64,000 nucleotides of DNA from Micromonospora musae (lineage in GTDB: Bacteria > Actinomycetota > Actinomycetes > Mycobacteriales > Micromonosporaceae): NCBI RefSeq assembly GCF_003626635.1, contig NZ_RAZT01000002.1, positions 434,001-498,000 of the forward strand. Reading direction: 5' to 3'. Below are positions 16,520 to 27,634 of this stretch, one piece after another (position 1 is the stretch's first letter; each line of letters starts with the position of its first letter). Under the pieces are notes generated by a model that saw only the letters and a program-made list of their open reading frames with translations, was not told the origin of the DNA and did not search any database. The translations under genes were made by a program, and so were the position numbers.

Positions 16520-18073
16520 ATGCCCAATCTCCATCGGCGCGCCTTCCTCGGGTTGACCGGCGCCGCCGGAGCCGGGGTGGCCGCCGCCATCGCCGGCTTC
16601 TCCGACGCACCGGCGTGGGCCGACCCGTCGTTCGCCGACAATCCGTTCACGCTCGGCGTCGCCTCCGGTGACCCACTGCCCGACGGGGTGGTCCTCTGGA
16701 CCCGGCTCGCGCCGGACCCGCTCGCCGTCGACGGCCTCGGCGGCATGCCGCGACGGGTCGTCCCGGTCACCTGGCAGGTCGCCGAGGACGAACGCTTCCG
16801 CCGGGTGGTACGCGCCGGCGCGGAGCGGGCCACGCCGGAGCTCGGCCATTCGGTACACGTCGAGGTCAGCCGGCTGCGCCCGGACCGGGAGTACTACTAC
16901 CGGTTCCGGGTGGGCAACCAGCTGAGCCCGGTCGGCCGGACCCGCACGGCGCCCGCGTACGGCGCGGACCGGCGGCGGCTCTCCTTCGGCTTCGTGTCGT
17001 GCCAGAACCTGCCGGCCGGCTACTTCACGGCCTACCGGCACATGGCGGAGGAGGACCTCGACCTGGTCCTGCACCTGGGCGACTACATCTACGAGGGCCC
17101 GTCCGCCGGCACCATCGGCCGCGCGCACCTGCCCGCCACCGAGATCTTCTCGTTGGCGGACTACCGCATCCGCCACTCGCAGTACAAGACCGACGCCGAC
17201 CTGCAGCTGGCGCACGCCCGGTTCCCCTGGGCGGTCACCTGGGACGACCACGAGGTGGAGAACAACTACGCGGACGGAACCTCGGAGGATGCCGCGCAGT
17301 CGCCGGAGGACTTCCTCCGTCGCCGCGCCGTCGCGTACCAGGCGTACTACGAGCACATGCCGCTGCGCCGGATCAGCATCCCGCACGGCCCGGACATGCG
17401 GCTCTACCGCCGGCTCAGGTACGGCAACCTCGCCGAGTTCAACATCCTGGACGGTCGGCAGTACCGCTCCGACCAGGTGCCGACCGGCTCGGACGACCCG
17501 TCGCGGACGATGCTCGGCAACGCGCAGGAGAAGTGGCTGCTCGACGGCATGTCCGCCTCGCGGGCCCGCTGGAACGTGCTCGGCAACCAGACCGTCATCG
17601 CCGAGGCCGACCGGGACCCGGGACCCGGCAAGACGCTCTCCGACGACAACTGGAGCGGCTACCCGGCGGCCCGGCAGCGCCTCTTCGACGGCGTGGTCGA
17701 ACGCCGGGTCGAGAACATGGTCGTCGTCACCGGAGACGCCCACTGCAGCATGGTCGCGGAGCTGAAGCAGAACTTCGACGACCAGTCGTCCCGGACCGTC
17801 GGCGTCGAGTTCCTCGGCACCTCGATCACCTCCGGCGGCGACGGCGCCGACATGGACGGCCGCGGCACCGAGTGGCTCGCCAGCAACCCGCACATGAAGT
17901 TCTACAACGCCAAGCGCGGCTACGTCCGGTGCCAGCTGGACCACCGCCAGTGGCGTACCGACTACCGAGTCGTGCCGTTCGTGACCGAGCAGGGCGCGCC
18001 GGTGTCCACCCGCGCCAGCTTCGTCGTGGAGAGCGGCCGCCCCGGAGTCCAGGTCGACACCACCGAGGCGTGA
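16520..18073 (+). CDS. phoD: PhoD-type alkaline phosphatase/phosphodiesterase
   Basis: A 517-residue secreted phosphatase exported by the Tat system (RRAFLGL at residues 6-12, cleavage near AWA). After an N-terminal beta-sandwich come the metal-site motifs: FVSCQN (metal-binding Cys), LHLGDYIYE, VTWDDHEVENNY and VVTGDAHCSM. The family uses iron and calcium to release phosphate from mono- and diesters. AGGGA lies seven bases before the ATG. I saw no clear PHO box in front of it, although the family is normally controlled by phosphate. Confidence 0.93.
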   Translation: MPNLHRRAFLGLTGAAGAGVAAAIAGFSDAPAWADPSFADNPFTLGVASGDPLPDGVVLWTRLAPDPLAVDGLGGMPRRVVPVTWQVAEDERFRRVVRAGAERATPELGHSVHVEVSRLRPDREYYYRFRVGNQLSPVGRTRTAPAYGADRRRLSFGFVSCQNLPAGYFTAYRHMAEEDLDLVLHLGDYIYEGPSAGTIGRAHLPATEIFSLADYRIRHSQYKTDADLQLAHARFPWAVTWDDHEVENNYADGTSEDAAQSPEDFLRRRAVAYQAYYEHMPLRRISIPHGPDMRLYRRLRYGNLAEFNILDGRQYRSDQVPTGSDDPSRTMLGNAQEKWLLDGMSASRARWNVLGNQTVIAEADRDPGPGKTLSDDNWSGYPAARQRLFDGVVERRVENMVVVTGDAHCSMVAELKQNFDDQSSRTVGVEFLGTSITSGGDGADMDGRGTEWLASNPHMKFYNAKRGYVRCQLDHRQWRTDYRVVPFVTEQGAPVSTRASFVVESGRPGVQVDTTEA

Positions 18074-18082
18074 GCCGGGGTC

Positions 18083-18114
18083 GCCCGGGTCGCCGTCCGT
18101 CCGGCGGCCCGGGC
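18083..18114 (+). terminator. Terminator of phoD
   Basis: A 13-bp inverted repeat with one mismatch and a six-base loop starts ten bases after the phoD stop codon. Confidence 0.6.
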
Positions 18115-18132
18115 GCTCCCTTCGCACGCGCC

Positions 18133-18138
18133 TAGGCT
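18133..18138 (+). promoter_or_regulatory. -10 element for a leaderless mRNA
   Basis: TAGGCT followed by six bases and the ATG at 18145. The distance fits transcription starting at the start codon. Confidence 0.5.
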
Positions 18139-18144
18139 GGGGCG

Positions 18145-18432
18145 ATGGAGCTCGAGTTCAGCGGCGAGATCTGGTTCTGGCGGGGACCGGCGCCCTGGCA
18201 CTTCGTCACCGTGCCGGTGCCGGAGTGCCGCGAGTTGGCCGCGACGGCCTCGGCGGTGAGCTACGGCTGGGGCATGATCCCGGTCACCGCCCGCATCGGC
18301 ACGACCAGTTGGGCCACCTCCCTGTTCCCGAAGGACGGGCGCTACCTCGTGCCGGTGCGCACCTCGGTACGCAAGGCCGAGGGGCTCGAGGTGGGTGAGA
18401 CGGTGACCGTACGGCTCACCGTGGACGGCTGA
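18145..18432 (+). CDS. DUF1905 domain protein
   Basis: A 95-residue protein made almost entirely of a DUF1905 domain: FSGEIWFWRGPAPWHFVTVP at the start, then GWGMIPVTARIG and a terminal VGETVTVRLTVDG. DUF1905 is a small beta-barrel-like domain of unknown function, often found alone or fused to YdeI-type proteins. No Shine-Dalgarno sequence is present; TAGGCT ends seven bases upstream, so the gene is probably translated from a leaderless mRNA. Confidence 0.85.
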   Translation: MELEFSGEIWFWRGPAPWHFVTVPVPECRELAATASAVSYGWGMIPVTARIGTTSWATSLFPKDGRYLVPVRTSVRKAEGLEVGETVTVRLTVDG

Positions 18433-18570
18433 GTCACCGCGGCGAGCGGGAAGCGGCGGCCGGGTAGCGGCGGCCGGGCGGAGCACGCTCGGCCGCTCCT
18501 GATTGCGCTGCGTAGTTCCGGCACTGCGCACACCCAGCGTCACCATGCGCGGGCGGCGGCCAGCACCACT

Positions 18571-18707
18571 TCGGACGCTTTGCTCTGCACCCCGATACGC
18601 ACCACGCCGCTGAGCTGCCACTTCTCCATCGGGGCCACCTGCCCCGCCGGCCGAAACCGTGACCTTCGGTAACTGGCGCGTATGAGGGTGCAGAGCAAAG
18701 CGTCCGA
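18571..18707. repeat. 30-bp imperfect inverted repeat pair
   Basis: Two 30-bp arms (18571-18600 and 18678-18707) are reverse complements at 28 of 30 positions, separated by 77 bases. The core reads GGGTGCAGAGCAAAGCGTCC. It lies in a 480-base gap with no credible gene. Arms this long with a spacer that does not itself pair well look like two opposed copies of a dispersed element rather than a terminator. Confidence 0.75.
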
Positions 18708-18856
18708 GAGGGTACGCCCGGAGGGGCGGCCGATGTCGCCCTGCGTGATGACGCCGCCGGTGGCATGAACGCTCTTGCGAAGACCGCCCGCCCGGAACCG
18801 GTACGCCGGCCGCTCGCGGCGCGCCTACCTGCGGATGAGATGAGGCAGCGGAACGG

Positions 18857-18905
18857 CCGTCGGCCCCGTGCGCCAGGAAATCACCCAAGTGCACGGGGCC
18901 GACGG
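18857..18905 (-). terminator. Terminator of the PHP protein gene
   Basis: A perfect 15-bp inverted repeat with a 19-base loop begins 12 bases after the stop codon of the minus-strand PHP gene. Confidence 0.6.
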
Positions 18906-18916
18906 CACCGGTCGCG

Positions 18917-20413
18917 TCAGCGGACGCGGACGAAGACCGGGTTCGAGTAGAACCACAGGTCGTCCCACGGGCTCTCCAGCCCGTCGGCGAGCGGCTCCAT
19001 CTCGTCGGTGCTGGTCCCCCGCACCCGGGCGTACATGTCCTGCTCGACGTCGCGCAGGGTGTGCCGGATGACGTACTCGGCACCCTGCCGACGCCAGTCG
19101 CGGGGGCCGAACCGGGCGACGACCTTGGTCGTCGGGTTGGTGTCGGCGTTCACGTCGGCGCTCGGGCCGGTGATCTTGCCGACGATGAGGTCGACCCGCC
19201 GGACCTGCGGACGGTCGCCGTGGGCGTTCACGCCGTCGAGCGGGCGGAACCGGATCTCGATCTCGACGTCCCGCCGGCTCCGGCGGCTCACCGTGATGGT
19301 CTCGCCCATCTCGGCCTTCTGGCCCTGGGAGCCGGCGGTGAGGTCGAGGCTGCGGATCAGGTCACCGGTGCCGACCCAGATCCGGCCGCTGCGCAGGCCG
19401 TCCATGATGTCGCCGTAGTCCTGCCGGGCCAGCACGTGCGTCTTGCTGTACTCGCCGGGCCAGAAGTCGGAGCCACCGCGCGTCCAGTGCACGTGCGAGT
19501 CGGAGGTGGCGGTGATCCACCAGCGCCGCCCCTCACCGAGCAGCGAGTCCCAGAGGCCACCGACGCGGGCGGTCATCTGGTCGAAGCCGCCATGGGTCGG
19601 GTAGTTGCCGTAGCCACCCCGAGCCCCACCGTTGAGCGGCCCCGCCTGGTGCCCGGGCGCGCCCTCGAAACCGATGTAGACGTCCGGCGCGACGTTGTTG
19701 CCGTTGCGGAACTCGCGCGGGGTGTCCTGGCCGTACACGCCGAGCCCCGGCGCGGACCGGGACGCGTGGTGCGCGATCACGATCGGCTTGAGCGGCATGC
19801 CCCGGGCGACCTTGAGGAACTCGATCATCTTGGCCTCGGTGTCGCGGCCAGGGTCGTTGGGGAAGGCGTCGAACTTGGCGAAGCGGCTCTCCAGCTCGAA
19901 GAGCTGCTTCGCCTCGTCCTCGTGACGCGGGATCATCAGCGTGTGGTGGTCGAGCGACGGGGTGTCGAACTCCATGCCCCAGAACTGGAGCACCTCCGGC
20001 ACCAGTTTGCGGGAGAGCAGCAGGTCGGGGTAGGCCTGCTCCAGGTTGACCTTCGAGTGCGTGGGGCCACCGTGGTCGGTGCACATCGCCCAGGTCAGGC
20101 CGAAGTTCTTGGCCATGATCGCGTTGGTCACGATCGGGTAGACCGCGTCGGCACCCTTGTGGAAGGTGGGCGGGTTCGTCGAGGTGTCGAACTCGCCGCT
20201 GTACTCGGAGTGGACGTGGTGGTCGCCGGCCCGCCACACCCGGTTGCGGGAGTCGCCCGGCTTCTTGCCGCGCTCCTCCTCCTCGTCGGCGAAGGCCGCG
20301 GTGGAGCCCACCACCGGGCTGGCGGCGGCCAGCGTCGCGCCGATACCGGCGTACTTGACCAGCTTCCGCCGCGAGAGCCGGGACTCAGCCTGCTCCAGAT
20401 CCTTGTCCGTCAA
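18917..20413 (-). CDS. Tat-secreted PHP domain (CehA/McbA type) metallohydrolase
   Basis: A 498-residue exported metal-dependent hydrolase. The PHP-type motifs are HHVHSEYSGEF (HxH), CTDHGGPTHS, a central IVIAHHASR and a late TATSDSHVHW, which together form a trinuclear metal site in polymerase-and-histidinol-phosphatase proteins. The CehA/McbA branch includes phosphoesterases and a carbaryl esterase. The TTG start at 20413 has GAGGAG nine bases upstream and places the twin-arginine signal SRRKLVKYAGIG at residues 14-25. An ATG 43 codons upstream would bury that signal. Related to the PHP domain of the gene at 29989. Confidence 0.82.
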   Translation of the reverse strand: MTDKDLEQAESRLSRRKLVKYAGIGATLAAASPVVGSTAAFADEEEERGKKPGDSRNRVWRAGDHHVHSEYSGEFDTSTNPPTFHKGADAVYPIVTNAIMAKNFGLTWAMCTDHGGPTHSKVNLEQAYPDLLLSRKLVPEVLQFWGMEFDTPSLDHHTLMIPRHEDEAKQLFELESRFAKFDAFPNDPGRDTEAKMIEFLKVARGMPLKPIVIAHHASRSAPGLGVYGQDTPREFRNGNNVAPDVYIGFEGAPGHQAGPLNGGARGGYGNYPTHGGFDQMTARVGGLWDSLLGEGRRWWITATSDSHVHWTRGGSDFWPGEYSKTHVLARQDYGDIMDGLRSGRIWVGTGDLIRSLDLTAGSQGQKAEMGETITVSRRSRRDVEIEIRFRPLDGVNAHGDRPQVRRVDLIVGKITGPSADVNADTNPTTKVVARFGPRDWRRQGAEYVIRHTLRDVEQDMYARVRGTSTDEMEPLADGLESPWDDLWFYSNPVFVRVR

Positions 20414-20693
20414 GACGAAGCGCTCCTCGGTCCAGCAGTTACCTCTGTCGAGAGGCAGCCTCGACAAGCGCGCTGAATCAGGGCTGTACGCAAGAGGGGG
20501 TTCCGGTGAACAGCATCGCGTCGATCTCTTAAGCCGGGCCATCGACCAGCGGATCTGCCCGGGAGGCGACCAGCGCGGCGGCGGAAGGATTTCCCTCCAT
20601 CGTGGACGTCACGTCGGACGGAGGGCCGTTTCGCAGCGGTCGGCGGGGAACGTCGACGGGCAGGGCGGATCCCGCCCGTCGACGCTGTCGCCG

Positions 20694-21020
20694 TCAGAAG
20701 GCGCGGTAGCTCAGGTACTTCCCGGCCTCATAGGTCCGCAGCGTGCCGGTGCTCGTCGCGTACCCGGTGCAGTCGGCGGCGCGGTAGAGGACGACGTCGC
20801 TGAAGCCACTCCAGCCGACGTGGGCCGCCGCGGTCGCCGGAAGCGGAGTGCACTTCCCGGTCGGAGTGTCGACGTGTGCCACCTCGGTGCCGAAGTTGGC
20901 GGTGTAGAAGGTGAGACCGGACGGCGCGGCCGAGGCGGGCGACGCCGCGACGCCGAGCCCGACGACCATCATCGCGGACGCCGCCAGACCCGCCCCGATC
21001 CTTGCTCCGTTTCGTCGCAT
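20694..21020 (-). CDS. Small secreted protein, beta/gamma-crystallin-like
   Basis: A 108-residue secreted protein with a clear signal peptide (residues 1-32, ending ASPASA). The 76-residue mature part has two cysteines (GKCTPL and ADCTGY) and aromatic-rich strands such as GLTFYTANFG and GWSGFSDVVLY, which resemble crystallin-fold inhibitors of the peptidase inhibitor I36 type. That fold assignment is tentative. The start at 21020 has GGAGGG six bases upstream. It is divergent from an ECF sigma gene. Confidence 0.7.
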   Translation of the reverse strand: MRRNGARIGAGLAASAMMVVGLGVAASPASAAPSGLTFYTANFGTEVAHVDTPTGKCTPLPATAAAHVGWSGFSDVVLYRAADCTGYATSTGTLRTYEAGKYLSYRAF

Positions 21021-21224
21021 AACAACCCTCCAGTGCATCGATGGGTGACTCCGGGATCCTCACCCAATTTGCTTGCGGGAGCAAGTATTCGCCTGCGATC
21101 CGGCCGAGAGGAAGGACACACTCCCCCGGCACGTACCCGGGTAAAGCCGAACCGGCCGGGCATACTTCACGGGCTCGCGGGTGGGACCGAGGACGGAGCG
21201 AACGGGGACGGGGTGGAGACCTCG

Positions 21225-22178
21225 ATGAGCGTCGCCGAAGACGACAACGCACTCGTCCGGCTCGCGCAGGCAGGTGATGCCGCGGCGCTCGGTCTGCTGC
21301 TCGCCCGGCACGAGGCGGAGATGCGGGCCGTGGCCGTGAGCCTGCTCGGCTACGGCCCGGACGCCGAGGACGCGGTGCAGGACGCGACAGTGGTCGCCCT
21401 GGGGCGGATCGGTGAGGTTCGCGACCCGGCGGCGGTCGGCGCCTGGCTGCGGACGATCGTCCGGAACAACTGCCGGATGATCCTGCGCGCGACACGGCCG
21501 CTGCCGGTCGCCGAGCCGGAGTGGTTCGCCCCGCCCGCCGGCTCGCCCACGCCCGAGGAGGCGCTGGACCGCGGCGCGCTGCGCGACTGGGTGTGGCACG
21601 CGATCGACGGGCTCTCCGAGCCCGACCGGCTGGTCGTCCTCCTGCGCTACTTCAGCGACGCCTCCTCGTACGAGCAGATCGCGACGCTCTGCGGCGTGCC
21701 GGTCGGGACGGTTCGCAGCCGGCTCAGCCACGCCCGACGGAAGCTCGCCGACGGGCTGCGCGCCTCGGCCGAGTCGGCGCACGCCGACACGGAGGTGACC
21801 TCCGACGCCCGGTGGCGCGAGGGCCGCGACATGCTGACCGCGGCGATGCGCGGCGAGTGGGAACGCGTGGTACGCGACAACTGGTGGCCGGATGCCGAGA
21901 TGCTCGTGCCCGAGATCGGCCTGCGGGGCGACCGCGGCTTCGCCGTGCACGGCATGACCAAGGACCTGAACGACGGGGTACGCCAGCACCTGCGCAGCGT
22001 CGTGGCCAGCCGCGACCTGCTGATCTGGGAGACCGACCTGATCAGCCCACCGGACAACCCGGAGCACTGCCCGCCGGGGGCGCTCTGGCTCTACGTGCTG
22101 GACGAGGGCCGGGTACGACGGATGACCCTGTTCCACCCGGTCCCAGCGCGGCAGAACCAGCGCTCCACGGTCGCCTGA
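21225..22178 (+). CDS. ECF sigma factor with C-terminal SnoaL-like domain
   Basis: A 317-residue sigma-70 family protein. Region 2 covers LVRLAQAGDAAALGLLLARH through PDAEDAVQDATVVALGRI; region 4 has the helix-turn-helix SYEQIATLCGVPVGTVRSRL. About 120 further residues look NTF2/SnoaL-like (RDMLTAAMRGEWERVVRDNW, GALWLYVLDEGRVRRMTLF), as in ECF groups that lack a separate anti-sigma factor and control activity through this tail. The ATG at 21225 has GGAG seven bases upstream. The hydrolase gene 114 bases downstream may share its transcript. Confidence 0.88.
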   Translation: MSVAEDDNALVRLAQAGDAAALGLLLARHEAEMRAVAVSLLGYGPDAEDAVQDATVVALGRIGEVRDPAAVGAWLRTIVRNNCRMILRATRPLPVAEPEWFAPPAGSPTPEEALDRGALRDWVWHAIDGLSEPDRLVVLLRYFSDASSYEQIATLCGVPVGTVRSRLSHARRKLADGLRASAESAHADTEVTSDARWREGRDMLTAAMRGEWERVVRDNWWPDAEMLVPEIGLRGDRGFAVHGMTKDLNDGVRQHLRSVVASRDLLIWETDLISPPDNPEHCPPGALWLYVLDEGRVRRMTLFHPVPARQNQRSTVA

Positions 22179-22292
22179 AAAAGATTCCCCCGCCGAGCGA
22201 ACTTTCCCGCCCGCCGGTGCATCTGGTCCCCGGTACCAGTACGAACGCCCGCCTCGGCACCACCGCCGGGCGGGCCACCGATCGGGAGAGTC

Positions 22293-23171
22293 ATGAATTC
22301 CACCAGTTCCGCCAAGCTCACCCAGGGGCGGCACGAGTTCACCGTCGATGGGGTCCGGCAGGTCTACCACGTCGCGGGCACCGGCCCGGTCTGCGTCGCG
22401 CACTCCGGCGGCCCCGGCATCGAGTGGGCGTACCTCCGCGCGCCGGGCCTGGAGGAGCACTTCACGATGGTGTACCTCGAGCCGGTCGGCACCGGCGCCT
22501 CGGGGCGCCTGGCGAGCCGGGACGACTACCGGCTGGACACCTACGTCCGGTTCCTGGCCGCCGTCGTCGAGCACCTCGACGTACCGCGGGTGCACCTGCT
22601 CGGGCACTCGCACGGCGGTTTCGTGGTGCAGCGGTACGCACTGGAGCACCCCGGACGGATCGCCGGTCTCGCGTTGTACGACACCTCTCCGGTGACCGGC
22701 GCCGAGTTCTGGGGCCTGGCCATGGAGGGGCTGACCGCCTACCCGCAGCGGTACCCGGGGAACCCGGAGGCCGCCGCGATCCCGGCCGCCTTCCAGCAGG
22801 CCGTCACGGCCACCGACGACGAGTCGCTCACCAACGGCCTGCGGCAGGCCATTCCGGTCTACTTCGCGGACTTCTGGGGTCGCCGGGCGGAGTTCGGCCC
22901 GTTGGCGGCCGCCGTCCGGGCCTGGGCCGAGCCGGCCTCGGCGCAGGATCCGACGCCGTTCGACGTACGGGACCGGCTCGGCGAGATCACCACGCCGACC
23001 GTGGTCATCGTCGGCTCGCACGACTTCATCTGCGGCCCGCGCTGGGCGGAGCTGCTACACGAGGGCATCAAGGGCTCGCACCTGGCCGTCCTGGAGCAGA
23101 GCGGGCACTTCGCGCACGTCGAGCAGCCGGAGGAGTTCACCCGGGCTGTGACGCAGCTGCTGCGGCACTGA
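22293..23171 (+). CDS. Alpha/beta hydrolase, proline iminopeptidase-like
   Basis: A 292-residue alpha/beta hydrolase. HSGGPG near residue 35 is the oxyanion-hole motif of proline iminopeptidases; the nucleophile elbow is GHSHGG, the acid lies in VGSHDFICGP, and the base is the His of SGHFAHVEQ. The cap domain lies between these. No signal peptide is seen, so the protein is cytosolic. GGGAGAG precedes the ATG at 22293. Peptidase or esterase activity cannot be decided. Confidence 0.88.
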   Translation: MNSTSSAKLTQGRHEFTVDGVRQVYHVAGTGPVCVAHSGGPGIEWAYLRAPGLEEHFTMVYLEPVGTGASGRLASRDDYRLDTYVRFLAAVVEHLDVPRVHLLGHSHGGFVVQRYALEHPGRIAGLALYDTSPVTGAEFWGLAMEGLTAYPQRYPGNPEAAAIPAAFQQAVTATDDESLTNGLRQAIPVYFADFWGRRAEFGPLAAAVRAWAEPASAQDPTPFDVRDRLGEITTPTVVIVGSHDFICGPRWAELLHEGIKGSHLAVLEQSGHFAHVEQPEEFTRAVTQLLRH

Positions 23172-23178
23172 CCCGCAG

Positions 23179-23210
23179 CGCGTCGCCCCCGGCACCCCGG
23201 GGGCGACGCG
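23179..23210 (+). terminator. Terminator of the alpha/beta hydrolase gene
   Basis: A perfect 14-bp inverted repeat with a four-base loop, eight bases after the stop codon. Confidence 0.7.
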
Positions 23211-23313
23211 CTTCCCGGGACCGGCCACGACTTCACCGCGCCGACCACGCCCGATCGCGATGGCCGATGGAACCGTCCGGCGAGACGGAGGTCGGGTGGG
23301 CCGGCTCGGGCGC

Positions 23314-23880
23314 TCAGGCCACCGGGGCCGGTGCGAAGGCGACCTCCGCCGTGTCGACGGTGCCGCCGCTACGGCCCGGCGCGCTCTGGAACTTCCAGTA
23401 GAGGTTCGTGTGCGCGATCACCTGGGCCGGCGGCGGGGCGCCGTAGGCGCTGAGGTCCTCCGTCGTGTGCGCGTCGCCGACCAGGGTCACGTCGTAGCCG
23501 CGGACGAAGGCCCCGTGCAGGGTCGACCGGACACACGCATCGGTCGCGGCGCCCGTGACGACCAGCCGACCCACGCCCCGCTCGGCGAGCAGCGCCTCCA
23601 GGTCGGTGCCCTCGAACGAGTCGCCGTAGTTCTTGTGGACCAGCGGCTCGCCGTCGCGTTGGACCAGCTCGGGCACGTAAGCCCAGCTCTCGCTGCCGCG
23701 CACGAGCTCCTCGTCGGAGTGCTGCACCCAGATCACCGGCACGTCCTCGGCGCGGGCCCGGTCGAGCAGGACATTGATGTTCGCGATCACACCGTCACGG
23801 TCGTGCGCGTTGGCCACCACCCCGTTCTGCACGTCGATCACGAGCAGCGCGGTGTGCGGCCGGTCGGGCAGGGTCGTCAT
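23314..23880 (-). CDS. Isochorismatase-like cysteine hydrolase
   Basis: A 188-residue cytosolic hydrolase of the isochorismatase-like family. The catalytic triad is visible: Asp in LLVIDVQNGVV, Lys in LVHKNYGDSF and Cys in TGAATDACVRSTLHGA, with the conserved cis-peptide region before the Cys. Members act on nicotinamide, N-carbamoyl compounds or isochorismate; the active-site sequence does not single one out. It is transcribed toward the alpha/beta hydrolase and back to back with the AraC gene. Confidence 0.88.
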   Translation of the reverse strand: MTTLPDRPHTALLVIDVQNGVVANAHDRDGVIANINVLLDRARAEDVPVIWVQHSDEELVRGSESWAYVPELVQRDGEPLVHKNYGDSFEGTDLEALLAERGVGRLVVTGAATDACVRSTLHGAFVRGYDVTLVGDAHTTEDLSAYGAPPPAQVIAHTNLYWKFQSAPGRSGGTVDTAEVAFAPAPVA

Positions 23881-24002
23881 GGCAGCTCCAGGTTCTCCTC
23901 GCGAATCCGTGGTCGGATCCGGTGGGCGGGCGCGTGCCGCTCACCGTACGCCCGACCACCGACAGCCCCACGTCGTGACCGGCCCGAGGGCCGGAAGCCG
24001 CG

Positions 24003-24008
24003 TACGAT
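24003..24008 (+). promoter_or_regulatory. -10 element for a leaderless mRNA
   Basis: TACGAT followed by seven bases and the GTG at 24016; no Shine-Dalgarno sequence lies between. Confidence 0.5.
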
Positions 24009-24015
24009 TTCCCAG

Positions 24016-24465
24016 GTGAACAGCGATCCCGCCTTCGCGCAGCACCTGCGTGACCTCGCCCGGCTGCGTCGCGTCCGCGACCGGATCGATCGGGAGTACG
24101 CGCAGCCGTTGAACGTCGAGGCGCTGGCCCGCGGGGTGAACATGTCCGCCGGGCACCTCAGCCGCCAGTTCCGCCTCGCGTACGGCGAGTCGCCGTACGC
24201 GTACCTGATGACCCGGCGGATCGAGCGGGCCATGGCGCTGCTGCGGCGTGGCGACCTCAGCGTCACCGAGGTCTGTTTCGCGGTCGGCTGCTCGTCGTTG
24301 GGCACCTTCAGCACGCGCTTCACAGAGCTGGTGGGGGTGCCGCCGAGCAGCTACCGGGCGCGGTCGGCTCCGGTGGCGCCGGAGATGCCGTCGTGCATGT
24401 CGAAGCAGGTGACCAGACCGATCAGGATCCGAGAAGCCCAGGTCGGCGGTGCGCAACTAGCCTGA
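24016..24465 (+). CDS. AraC family regulator (DNA-binding domain only)
   Basis: A 149-residue protein that is little more than the AraC/XylS DNA-binding domain, with two helix-turn-helix motifs (VEALARGVNMSAGHLSRQF and VTEVCFAVGCSSLGTFSTRF) and the family PPSSYR ending. No ligand-binding domain is present. Such stand-alone regulators are often paired with a VOC protein, as here: the next gene starts six bases after the stop. The GTG at 24016 follows TACGAT by seven bases, suggesting a leaderless mRNA. Confidence 0.88.
   Translation: MNSDPAFAQHLRDLARLRRVRDRIDREYAQPLNVEALARGVNMSAGHLSRQFRLAYGESPYAYLMTRRIERAMALLRRGDLSVTEVCFAVGCSSLGTFSTRFTELVGVPPSSYRARSAPVAPEMPSCMSKQVTRPIRIREAQVGGAQLA
24458..24463 (+). 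promoter_or_regulatory. -10 element within the end of the AraC gene
   Basis: TAGCCT followed by seven bases and the ATG at 24471. It overlaps the AraC stop codon and would give the VOC gene its own leaderless transcript. Confidence 0.45.
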
Positions 24466-24470
24466 CCGCC

Positions 24471-24881
24471 ATGGACATCAGCATTCACTACGCCTTCCTC
24501 CCGCAGACCGACCCGGACGCCGCGCTGGCCTTCTACCGCGACACCCTCGGCTTCGAGGTCCGCAACGACGTCGGGTACGACGGGATGCGCTGGATCACCG
24601 TCGGTCCGGTCAAGCAGCCGGGCACCTCCATCGTGCTGCACCCGCCGGCCGCCGACCCGGGCATCACCGACGACGAACGTCGTACCATCCTCGAACTGAT
24701 CGCCAAGGGCAGCTACGGCGCCGTCACGCTGGCCAGCGACGATCTCGACGGGGTGTTCGAGCGACTGGTGGCCAGCGGCGCCGAGGTCGTCCAGGAACCG
24801 ACCGAGCAGCCGTACGGTGTCCGCGACTGCGCCTTCCGCGACCCGACGGGCAACCTGGTCCGGATCAACGAACTGCGCTGA
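24471..24881 (+). CDS. VOC family protein (glyoxalase/bleomycin resistance fold)
   Basis: A 136-residue vicinal oxygen chelate protein with two beta-alpha-beta-beta-beta modules: DPDAALAFYRDTLGFEVRND in the first and a closing GVRDCAFRDPTGNLVRINEL in the second. Family members bind metals and act as glyoxalases or dioxygenases, or sequester antibiotics. The protein sits between an AraC regulator and a UvrA-like resistance ATPase, which favours a detoxification role. Confidence 0.88.
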   Translation: MDISIHYAFLPQTDPDAALAFYRDTLGFEVRNDVGYDGMRWITVGPVKQPGTSIVLHPPAADPGITDDERRTILELIAKGSYGAVTLASDDLDGVFERLVASGAEVVQEPTEQPYGVRDCAFRDPTGNLVRINELR

Positions 24882-25046
24882 GCCGGCGGCGACCGTTGCC
24901 ACGACCCGGCGGCGACGGTTCGCCGGCACGAAGGTGAATGCACCGGCCCCGTGAAGCCGGACATACTGCACTGAACCGATCAGATCGATGCAGGCCAGGC
25001 CGATCTCAGTGCGCGAGGGCGGCCCGGCCGGACCGAGGGAGACACC

Positions 25047-27440
<2,394 letters not shown>

Positions 27441-27461
27441 TCGAGCCCGCGAGCGCCTCGG

Positions 27462-27483
27462 CCCGGGTCGCGCCCGACCCGGG
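27462..27483 (+). terminator. Terminator of the UvrA-like gene
   Basis: A perfect 9-bp stem (CCCGGGTCG / CGACCCGGG) with a four-base loop, about 20 bases after the stop codon; a weaker outer repeat (TCGAGCC / GGCTCGA) encloses it. Confidence 0.55.
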
Positions 27484-27622
27484 GCGGGGCGTGCTCGGCT
27501 CGAGCGTCGGCGGCGACGCGCGTCGATCCGCCTCGACGCCGAGGGGCTGCCGGCGGCGCCGGCGGGGGCAGGGCGACGCCAGGCCACCCCGCCGGCCGCC
27601 TCGGACCCGCCGCCGAGGCTGA

Positions 27623-27628
27623 TAGAAT
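27623..27628 (+). promoter_or_regulatory. -10 element of the ABC-F leader transcript
   Basis: TAGAAT preceded by TGA (extended -10 form), six bases before a GTG that opens a short ORF. The expected transcription start coincides with that GTG. No clear -35 box was found. Confidence 0.55.
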
Positions 27629-27634
27629 GTGAGC

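Noticed and set aside
20502..20508. PHO box in front of the PHP gene at 18917
   Set aside because: Only one GTTCACC unit is present on the minus strand, without an 11-bp partner at the right distance.
21072..21085. Palindrome CTTGC-GGGA-GCAAG upstream of the ECF sigma gene
   Set aside because: Five-base arms are common by chance, and position relative to a promoter is unclear.
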